Part shown: in pieces, positions 1 to 8,878 of the stretch
Layout of the letters: every line of letters starts with the position of its first letter
Numbering within the stretch: position 1 is the stretch's first letter
From: Incumbomyces delicatus
Lineage: Eukaryota > Ascomycota > Eurotiomycetes > Chaetothyriales > Trichomeriaceae
Direction of reading: 5' to 3'
Length of the DNA stretch: 64,000 bases
Assembly: GCA_017655985.1 (NCBI GenBank)
Contig: JACJVS010000002.1
Coordinates: 434,001 to 498,000, forward strand
Program-made: the position numbers and the translations under genes
The notes under the pieces: generated by a model
Told to the model about the DNA's origin: nothing
The model's input: only the letters and a program-made list of their open reading frames with translations
Databases searched by the model: none

Positions 1-1071
1 TAGTTATGCCACACTTCAACAGAGTCGTAGTTCTGGCCGTGATGGTCCGGGTTCCATGCTGTGTGAATTTCAGCGCCAAATTCTAGTCGGGATATTCAAT
101 GTCGCCTCTTCACGGCAGCTTACCCATGCAAGTAAACTCAGCAAAGTCTTTGACTGAGGTCAACAAACTATAGGCTCTCGATTGGTAGTCCTCTCCGACC
201 GTGTTCAACTGGCTTTCCGCAATGCTCTGATGGCTCGTGCCATCTTTATCCGGGCAACGCTTTGATTCCCGCACCCAAGTGTCGGGCTGGACATGTCAGC
301 AATGAGACAAGTTCTTGAGAGTACTTTTTTTACCCATCTTAACCCCTCCATCATGAGATTCCACGCATAATCCGAGGTAAACTTGTACGAGTAGAAAGGG
401 TTTTGCTGCAGAGTGATCGTCTGCTTTTGTCCCTCTGAGTCGCCGGGGATATTGATGTCAAGAGTCGGCTCCTTGACTACGGCCGGAAGGCTGATGTCCT
501 TGCTGAAGTCCCAATATCTTTGTGGTCGTTAGCATGAGAACTGCCGCAATTAACTTACAGTGACCGACGGTAAGCGAATATATTGAAGCACATCCTCGTA
601 AGCCTGTTTCGCATATCCAGTGGAGTTATTGACAATCTCGAGGGCGTATTGATAAATGATCTGCTCGTAAAGCAAGAGGTACGGACGGTGCCATGGTACG
701 AAGAGCACGCTCCTGTGAGAACAGTATCCGACAGTATTAATCACGCCTGCGGTGGGGTCATTCTGCCATGGAATGTAAGGCAAACCGTGAACACCTGGAC
801 AAGCATCACATTAGCTGGCGGAGGAAGTCTGCTCCAGAGAAAGCCCGTACGCACCAGTCACTTGAAAATAGCTGGATCCCAATGTCTGATCAGAATCCTT
901 GTTTTCGTTTCCATCTATCTGCCAGGCAAGAAGAGCCTGCGCATACAGTGCGAAGGCAAAATCATTCGCTTGCAATTCGGCAATAGGAAGACGTGGACCA
1001 GGTGGAGCTTGCGTTCCATCAGACTTTAGTACTCCCTGGATGGGCGTGGGAGAAGGAATTGTAGGAGACAT
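1..1071 (-). CDS. Tyrosinase / polyphenol oxidase, 3' end cut off by the window
   Basis: Type-3 copper oxidase that oxidises phenols to quinones (melanin-type chemistry). Five exons read on the minus strand: 1071-855, 794-569, 517-334, 286-124 and 82-1. The phases join cleanly. Exon 2 carries the CuA block (CSHRSVLFVPWHRPYLLLYE). The exon 1/2 join gives the family sequence QVTGVHGLPYIPW, and exon 2/3 gives RLPYWDF. The last exon reaches SVEVWHN at the window edge, the start of the CuB block. Introns 1, 3 and 4 have good GT-AG borders and branch points. Intron 2 needs a weak donor (GTCGGT); the stronger GTAAGT 11 nt downstream would shift the frame. No signal peptide is visible, so a cytosolic or non-classically secreted enzyme is likely. 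The start at 1071 is the first ATG in frame with a purine at -3. Confidence 0.85.
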
Positions 1072-3256
1072 ATTGTAATCAAGTATCCAAACCTGGATAT
1101 CTTGGGAGTTCGTGCTGTGTATGTAGATCACTCGGAGTAGTCAAGAGGTGCGTATAAATACCTTCTGAGCGTTCTCCCTGGATTTGGTTGGTAGAACTTT
1201 CGGCTGACGGCAGGGCTGGCCAGCTGCGCAACGCAGTTGCGCAACTGAACGCAACGTTACGCAACTGAACGCAACGTTACGCAACTGAACGCAACGTTAC
1301 GCAACTGAACGCAACGTTACGCAACGCAACGCAAGTTTTGAAGTTGCGCAACGTTGAGCGCAACGCTGTGGAGCTCTTGGCGTCGATGGGAGAGGAATAG
1401 CTCGTATAGAACGTATTGAATTTTGCTCATCTTCACCGCCCCGTTGCTCTTGGTATAGATCTTTTGTATATTCGCCACTAAGATGTCAGCGCTTACGCGG
1501 TTGCGTTTAGATAGCGAAAACGTTCCTCCTCTTCAGTACATACATAAAGATCAGCTATATACCCGCGGCGACGTCGCGGGCATTGATGCTGGTCGTTATT
1601 CGTCTGAATGGTGGGCATATGGAACTCAATATTGCTTGTCGACAGCCCCCGGAGAGGTTGCTGGCTAGTATTGCGGTCAATCAGTTTGTGACGCTCGATT
1701 TCTAGTGACAACTCGCGGGGCTGCGTCGGCGGTTTAGCGTCATCTGCAAGACGTTCATAAGCAATGCATTGACGACTGAAGCTTTAGAGGTATTTAAATG
1801 CCTACGGAACTGGTAAAAGGGGGACATAATACTGCAAAGAGATGGCGGCGACGACGACGATCTATAAATAGATCAGTTGCGCAACTTTGTTGCGTTGCGC
1901 AAGCCCTTGAATAGAGGTCTGGAAGGTGCATTTCATCGGAGTCATAGCGCACTTTCAACTCTTTCGCGATGTGACTGCTGATGCAGAGGAGTGCACGGGC
2001 TACGCAAAGTGTTATTGTGCTGTGTACCCCATAAACAAGCTTGCGCTAACAATTTAAGCAAGCATCGCGCCTTGCCTAGTATTAGATTTACAAGAGCTTA
2101 TATACAGGACATCAATGACAGCGAACCGTGTAACCTGACTCTAGCTGCCCTAACGGAGGTGAAACGCAAGGAGGAAATTTTATTTACGACCTAGATAGTG
2201 GCTCTATAAGAAATAAGCTACCCTCGAGATGGAATGTTTCTCGATGCGGTGCTTTGCGAAGCAATGATGCTGAGCCGGAGGGTGTCAATAGTGTTAGCCG
2301 AGATTTCCTCCCGTGACGCCGTCTGACGTGCAAATGCTTTCAAGTTTGCGTGAACGAGCGAATTCAGGCTTGTCGTTAGGCGATGGGCTAGGTGGCTAGC
2401 TACCCTGCCTACCAGGTAGCGTCGCAACCGTTCGAAGCCGTTGGAATGCGCAAAGCCATTTATCGAGCCAGCTGTCTAATTATCTGACCCGGCCAGCTAC
2501 ATAGCACGAACTCCGGGAGGATGAGTCCTTTTCCTCTCGTCCGTGCTTCCGGGCGAAGCTCTAGGAATTTTCAGGGGGGTTGACAGACCGCCGTGCTGCC
2601 GGAAAGAGCTGGGAAATTGATACAACCGAGCCGAACCACGGAGAACAATGTTTTGTAAGATACTTTGTGAGCTGGTGGGGACGCGTCAGTCAAGGACATG
2701 AACTTGATCAGCCTGGAAGGACCGTACCAACGATGCTGAAAGAAGTATATCAAGATGAAGATTAATAAAATAATTGTTGTCGATTACATTTTGTTCTACA
2801 TATATTACGGCCACCCGAGAATCTATATTGTAATCCATCACCCTCCTTTGTACAAGTTATTCGATCCCTGCCTTCTGACCCGGTCGCAAGCAACTGGTGA
2901 TGTCGCCGGGATGATCAGGTTCGATATCATTTCATAGCACACTGATTTCTCGATAGTACACTTAGTTCAGGTGCGAACCTCACGCCGCCTGGATCCATCC
3001 TGACCCTCGAGTTGCACATCGAAGCATTTTTGACTTCGCATGATGGAGGTGCTGAGTTTTCTAGTTGACAGGTAATGGTTATGGTCAGGTCGTCTATCCC
3101 ATTTTTGACTCTGCTGCTGATGGCGCATAGATCCTCTTCCAGACTGGTCAAACCTAGAACTTTCCTTTTCGCACTCTCGAGTATGAGGTATCTCTGTGAC
3201 TTCAATGTGATGTCTATCCTGAATTCAACGGCCTCCGAAGCACACCGTTTACTTAC
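1072..3256. other. Gene-poor interval between tyrosinase and HET gene
   Basis: No supportable gene here. It is the upstream region of the tyrosinase and holds the 20 bp tandem repeat plus related GTTGCGCAAC palindromes at 1236-1245, 1343-1352 and 1876-1885. On the minus strand, about 2927-3240, an open stretch of some 90 codons follows the HET stop directly and might be a 3' extension of that gene; this is unproven. Confidence 0.5.
1241..1320. repeat. Perfect 4 x 20 bp tandem repeat
   Basis: Four identical copies of GCAACTGAACGCAACGTTAC lie end to end, 170 bp upstream of the tyrosinase start. The left border forms a 14 bp palindrome CAGTTGCGCAACTG (1234-1247). A decayed tail of GCAAC units follows to about 1335. 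The exact identity of the copies suggests recent expansion, and the position suggests it could act on the tyrosinase promoter. Confidence 0.97.
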
Positions 3257-5134
3257 TTAGCTCATATCTAGACCTATTTCCATGCCTTCGAGCTCATGCG
3301 TAGGCGTTAGACACAAATCTGGACCGACGAAGGGCGAGGGGGCCCAAAATGGTTCCCCAGCGTAGTGTAACTTGGAGCCAGATGCCGATATTTTGAGCAC
3401 CCAAACAGGCGTCCCGAGCATCATTCTTAGCTCACAATTAATTTCGAAGAACTTGTGATGCTGACATCTCCAAGATATAAGGTTCATCGTTCGTCCAACA
3501 TTGTTTTCGTGAGCCTTTACGGTGGTATACCAATTACGATTGCGAGAGTGGAACCACCTTCGAGGATCCTTCATCCGTCGCTCTTGTTGTCCGATCTCTT
3601 GTGGTGAAAACGGACCCGCCTTGGCTTTGACTCCATTGATCTGGTTTTTGGATTGGCGAACAACTTCTTTCAGGTGATGGTCGGCCGAAAAGTCGCAGTC
3701 AAAGTACACAACGTTGTCTTTGAGCTCGGGCGAGTACAGCTTATTGATAACTGTCACTATCAATGCCTCTCTTTCAGTTTCATGGAACAAGACAAAGTAA
3801 CGAACAATGCAGGTGCCAACTGCCTCTGCAGATATAATCTCGGAGACCATAGTATTTGCGTTCCAACAGCGGTTGCGGTCATCGTGACTGAAATGGGCCA
3901 CCCGAAAGCCTTGTTTTACCAACTCTTGTGCCTCGACTAGACAAACACTGCGGGTAGAGACGTCGGTTTGTTTGACAAGATAGGGGAAGAGAGGCTCACG
4001 CTGGTTGGAACGCAAAGTGACATCATGACGCTCTGTCGCATCCACAAGCTCTTGCGGAACAACTCGTACGCTTCCACGCGAGTCGACCCTGGACCAGCCG
4101 TGCCTGCGCTCGGCCACTTCAATTGCAATATAGCCTTCAAAAGATCCCTCGAATCGACAATTCAGAACAGCCCAATAGATGTCACGTTTGACGTCTTCCT
4201 CGCCCTTGAACCGGCACGGACATTCGCAGTATCGAAGACAAACATTTCTGTGCCGGTAGTCGCGCGCTTTCACCGTTTCAACGATGATAGGGCCAGTCAT
4301 GCGTAGTCCAAGCTCAGTAAACTCGAACGAATGGTGTTGGGCATCTGTACGCACGACTTTTCGACTCGAAGCGAAGCTTGAGATTTTGGACGGCAAATAA
4401 TTCCCTTGTCCCTCGCCATGCATCCAAGCCAGAATCGAATCGTCTTGTGTTCTTTTCAAGATCTCTTCCTGGAGGCGCACGAAGGAATTGTGTCCTTCCC
4501 CGTACATCAGTGGCATGTTCACATTGAAAATGCCCATGAGACAATAGGCCATATCTTCTATCCGCGTGGTCTCTCGATTGGCAGCCCATTGCATTCTCGT
4601 AGCAATGCTGAATTCTTCCAATGTCTCTCTTTCTAACAGGACCAGAGAATCCGTCTTGGTCCAAGAGGAGAGATTATCCGCCATGCTCGCTTTTGATCCC
4701 AAGAAGCTCCATCCTTTGCCGTAAAAGTTAACGAACTCAGGCGCTATGAGTTCTTGTAGAGTCCAGCCACGCGTAATCCAGTGGGATGATCTGATGCCTC
4801 GAGCCTGGCTCACATCATGCAGGTAAGCATAGCATATGGAGGCATTACAGTACCAGCTGAACATTGAATTGATAGCTTCGGATAGTTCTGCGCTACTTGA
4901 TTTATCAATGCAGACTGTGTCGATCCAAGCATAATCTAGGCCATCTTGTGCTGCTTGCTGACAAAGGTAACGGACCTTTTGATACCTAATTGTACAACGC
5001 TCTGATGCTGCACTGTCGCGATATTCGCAGTGTTCGACTTCATTCTCGCCCCAAGTATGTGACAAAATAGCATATTTCTTTGGGGGCACCTCAAAGTATT
5101 GGAGCTCTAATGTTGTGGAATTGAGTAGGCGCAT
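3257..5134 (-). CDS. HET-domain protein (heterokaryon incompatibility type)
   Basis: A 625-residue protein in one exon. The N-terminal third is a HET domain of the HET-E/HET-D type: YAILSHTWGENEV (about 21-33), then DYAWIDTVCIDKSSSAELSE (about 66-85), then the W-I-TRGWTLQELIAP stretch (about 118-132), then the EDMAYCLMGIFNVNMPLMYG block. HET domains have a TIR-like fold and trigger cell death in non-self recognition in fungi. The remaining 380 residues match no domain I know, and there is no NACHT or WD-repeat part, so this is a short HET protein. The start is an ATG at 5134 followed directly by the usual MRLLNSTTLEL start of this class. A GTAAGT directly follows the stop codon, so an extra 3' exon is possible. 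Confidence 0.85.
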   Translation of the reverse strand: MRLLNSTTLELQYFEVPPKKYAILSHTWGENEVEHCEYRDSAASERCTIRYQKVRYLCQQAAQDGLDYAWIDTVCIDKSSSAELSEAINSMFSWYCNASICYAYLHDVSQARGIRSSHWITRGWTLQELIAPEFVNFYGKGWSFLGSKASMADNLSSWTKTDSLVLLERETLEEFSIATRMQWAANRETTRIEDMAYCLMGIFNVNMPLMYGEGHNSFVRLQEEILKRTQDDSILAWMHGEGQGNYLPSKISSFASSRKVVRTDAQHHSFEFTELGLRMTGPIIVETVKARDYRHRNVCLRYCECPCRFKGEEDVKRDIYWAVLNCRFEGSFEGYIAIEVAERRHGWSRVDSRGSVRVVPQELVDATERHDVTLRSNQREPLFPYLVKQTDVSTRSVCLVEAQELVKQGFRVAHFSHDDRNRCWNANTMVSEIISAEAVGTCIVRYFVLFHETEREALIVTVINKLYSPELKDNVVYFDCDFSADHHLKEVVRQSKNQINGVKAKAGPFSPQEIGQQERRMKDPRRWFHSRNRNWYTTVKAHENNVGRTMNLISWRCQHHKFFEINCELRMMLGTPVWVLKISASGSKLHYAGEPFWAPSPFVGPDLCLTPTHELEGMEIGLDMS

Positions 5135-6330
5135 GATATCTGCTGCAAATTTGCATCATATTTTCTTGGTGTCCAGGCACCCTGACGTTAGAAGTCATTA
5201 CAATTGTAATCGACCAAGAATTCCGAAAGAATAACAATCACACGACTGTCGAAAGGAATGGCTGGATCTTTATAACGTCCGGAGAAAGTTTCCGTCCAAG
5301 GTCTTTTGGTGAGCACAGGGGGGCATCGCCGGGACCTTTCGCCTAATCTCACCTGCCCGAATGGCCAATCATACCAGCCTTGCAAGGGCACCCTGGAGGC
5401 CTCATGTGCAAGCCCATTCGTGCGTTCTAGCTGTGTTCCTGCTTAGCGTCATGCAATGTGTCCAGATCGGAGCAGGCAAGGAACTTTGGTAACTCAGCCG
5501 CGTGCGCCAGACTGCATCTGGCTCAGCCCCATTTTAACACCATGAGGCTGAGGTATCATATTATGCCTGAGGCAAATGTCGCTTGAAAGAAATATTTCTG
5601 AACGTGCAAAAGATGCTTTGTTGGCTATGAGTATCTACCTTTTGCAATTCAGAATACGGATTTGATCGACGCCTTAACGATGCTTGATACCTCGTCAACT
5701 CTGCGTTCTAGTAAGAAGGCAGTGAACAAGGTCCCAATGGGGGGAAGAAGTCGAGGTGACTATAGTGCAGAGAAATCTAATATTCTTCCCAAATTTTACA
5801 TTTATCTAGGCGTTCAGTAGGCCCTTTCTCCCATACTACGAAGTAGTTACCCAAGGGAGGTACGCAGCGCGACTTGAGTGCGACCGAGTGATTGCTCCTT
5901 CCTTCCGGCACAGCCATACCAGTAGCGCCCTTCGAGCTGTCCATTATTTGTGGGATAATAGTGCACCAGCGTTCCTCCACAGCACTCCTCCATTCTACGC
6001 CCTAGTAGCAGACTACATTACATCGAAGAAAAGTCGTTTCAAGTCTGCGTTCCAGTAGGAGTAATGGCCGGCCCATTTGAGGACAGCCTGCAGTGAAGGG
6101 ATTGTTGGCGTGGGCGAGTGAAGGACATAAATCTGCAAACGCGATTTGTGTGACGTATAATTGATATGATAAAATTTTTATAGTGTTCATATTGTTCTTG
6201 AGGCCTGCTGCAGACAAACCCACTAATTTTCCTTCCTAATACCTCTACGGCTTCGGCCTCCAAGATTCATTCACAATCACGTTCGAGTCCCTCCCTTGAA
6301 ACATATCAACCTGTCTGTTTTTCCTGTATC
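5135..6330. other. Intergenic between divergent HET and RBR genes
   Basis: Shared upstream region of the HET gene (minus) and the RBR ligase (plus). No coding stretch with family signal was seen. A pyrimidine-rich tract at 6300-6330 precedes the RBR start codon. Confidence 0.6.
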
Positions 6331-7739
6331 ATGGGCCTTGTTGATGTCGCTTTTTCTGGTGTTCTTGAAGATGTAGATCCAGATTCTGCCGAACTGATCC
6401 TGCAGCTTCAATTGTCCGATCTCGACAACATTAGAAATAGGGCATTAGGAAAGCAAAAAGAAGGATCTGAGAACGATGGCGCCGCTAGCGTTTCTATGAT
6501 GGAGGAAAATTTAAAGATGATGCAACAATACTTGCTGGATAGACGGATGGCACAGAGCATCACAAATGCGGTCCACTTGGACGGTGATCTTATCGCCAGA
6601 TCCGCACAGGAGGAAAAGGCTGCTCAAGACGACCGCGCATATGCGCAGCAACTTGGCGGCAGTCGCATGAATGTTGAGGCTGTTCCCCGATCAGAGACAA
6701 TTGATGTTGCAGTCCTCTCGAGACTTACCGCTAGTTATGTCTCCGAATCTCTCGGGCTGCAGATGGAAAAGGTAGTCCCTCTTGACGCGACTGGTGTGTC
6801 AGATTTACCCAACGCTGAGAGCTCGGTCTGGGCAGCTCAGCGCAGAGAGTCCACTTGCAAGCCCGTTCAGGCATGTGTGTCTTGTCTCGAGCAAAAACAG
6901 TTCTTCGACCGCATTTCGGCGCCGTGTGGTGATGAGTATTGTCGAGATTGTTTGCAGAACCTGTTTCAACGCTCCTTTACTGACGAAAGTCTCTTTCCCC
7001 CTCGTTGCTGCAGGCGAGAAATACCTGTCAGTACCGTGAGCAATTTTTTGACCTCTGAGCTGAGGCAACGGGTCGAAGAAAAGAAGATTGAATTCAATAC
7101 ACCGAACAGAACATATTGCTCGCAACCTTCCTGCTCGGCATTCATCCATCCTTGTGATGTTGATGATGAGGTGGGAACTTGCCAAAAGTGTCAAGCGCGC
7201 ACATGTACAATATGCAAGATGGCAGCACATGTTCGACAGGACTGTCCCAAGGATATGGCCATGCAAGCTATGATTGGTTTAGCGAACGAAAATGGTTGGC
7301 AGCGTTGCTACAGCTGTCGGAGAATGGTGGAACTTGAATTCGGGTGCAACCACATGACGTAAGCTGCAGCATCTCGTGTTGATTTTGACTGATTGACTCC
7401 AGGTGTCTCTGCCGAGCTCAATTTTGTTATGTATGCGGTGCAAAGTGGAAAGCCTGTGGTTGTGAACAGTGGGACGATGATAGGCTGCTGGATCGTGCCG
7501 ACCAGATGGTTCGACGAGATGCGCCGCAGATGGCAGCCAATAATCCGGCCAGAGTCGATCGGGTCAATGAAGCTGTACAAGTTTTGAGGGAGAGACACAA
7601 CTGTGATCACGACAGATGGGAGTTTGTTTCCGGCGCTCACCAATGTGAAGAATGTACGCAGCAGCTGCCAGACTTTATTTTCGAGTGCCGCCAGTGCAGG
7701 ATCCTAGTCTGCAAGCGGTGTCGCAGCAACAGACTCTAA
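6331..7739 (+). CDS. RBR-type E3 ubiquitin ligase (RING1-IBR-RING2)
   Basis: A 454-residue protein from exons 6331-7358 and 7403-7739. The 44 nt intron (GTAAGC...CTCCAG) falls inside RING2. The cysteine layout shows the RBR supradomain: RING1 from C182, C185, C199, C204, C207; IBR from C263, C268, C284, C287, C292, C295, H300, C305; RING2 with CYSCRRMVELEFGCNHMTC. The last cysteine of that stretch (about C344) is in the position of the catalytic thioester cysteine of the HHARI/Parkin class. Such ligases take ubiquitin from an E2 onto this cysteine before passing it to a substrate. The first 170 residues are helical and not recognised. A cysteine-rich tail after RING2 (pairs in HQCEECTQQL and ECRQCRILVCKRCR) probably binds more zinc. 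Confidence 0.88.
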
Positions 7740-8878
7740 GTGGCACGAACCTGCCTCGACATTGTGGCTAGAGTTGCTGTATCTGCAGAAGGGTCTTTTG
7801 AAGCTCTTGAAACTGGTCCCAATATCCTAAGCCTGCTAATCGTCGGCACAAGGGACGCCGTGTAAAATTCGACAACAAACGGACTCGAACATGCATATTA
7901 CGCTCAATTGTGCCTTTGGATCTCCACGACTGGAGCTGTCCTTCCACTGATGTCAAAACAGGCGTCTCTTCGCCAAAATCAGATCAAAGTCAACTAAACT
8001 GTACCAAGGATATCGGTGGTTTAGTGCTCTGAACATGGCTACCAACTACGCAGCATCAGGCTGCCTCGATCACAAATAGATCTCCACGTCCTCCATTCGG
8101 GCAGGTATCTCAATCATGGATTCAACTGGAATAATATGGGTACCTCCGGTGTGTATTTGATTGCATCTCTCTCTAGCGTTGAGTCCCGAGACAGTAGGAG
8201 ATTGTGATATACTGGGATCAAGCGACCTTATCAGCTTGGGGGATTCGAGGCTTTTTCGTCGCCAGTCAAAATCGTCTCACCTTGCCCAACTTGTTCTCGG
8301 AAGCCGATTCAGCATAGCTACCTAGGTACGGAATGTCTTCCAAGATTTCAAGACAGATTTGACATTGCTTTCTCTGTTAAATTCAGGAAGGTGGGGTGAT
8401 TTTCTTCGAGATCAAAATCGAAGTCGCCGCTACCGAGATAGTCAGGAACCATGGCTTAGGCTTGGCAAAGCCTAAGCCCGGAACGGTAGAACTACACACG
8501 TGCTGGCTAAACCGAAGGCTAAGGCGGTGTGGGCGGATTCCAGGCACATTTTTAAGTTTTTGAGGATCAGCATTACGAGCACTGCTTCCACCCAACCCAC
8601 TTATTGTCAACTACTCGTTAATACTCTATACTATTCACTTCGCTACTGGTACTGTACAGGGCAACACCAACACCAACACCCTGCCAAAGATTGGAAGACT
8701 AGATCTAGTTGTACAAAATTAAGCAATGGTGAATACTGCCGGTCGGACTTCTCGAAATATACGGGACATTTGCTAGAATCTGAGGCTAACACTTCTGCCA
8801 CCCTCAAGGCTAGGACTCTATCAAGTTCGCTGCCTTTGCCTTTGCCTTTGCCTTCTCCTCTTCGCTCTCATTCTCGCA
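7740..8878. other. Intergenic between RBR ligase and Prp4-like kinase genes
   Basis: No gene is supported. It holds a perfect 11 bp stem hairpin (8453-8478) and one copy of the palindrome TACCTAGGTA (8319-8328). The last 250 bp are CT-rich and probably 5' leader of the kinase gene. Confidence 0.6.
8453..8478. repeat. Hairpin with an 11 bp perfect stem
   Basis: GGCTTAGGCTT at 8453-8463 is the exact reverse complement of AAGCCTAAGCC at 8468-8478, with a 4 nt loop. It lies about 400 bp upstream of the kinase start codon. Function unknown. Confidence 0.8.

Noticed and set aside
6276..6290. tRNA-like GTTCGAGTCCC
   Set aside because: No acceptor stem or A box upstream.
8319..8328. Palindrome TACCTAGGTA, also at 35801-35810
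   Set aside because: Only two copies in 64 kb, no shared context, so no element can be claimed.
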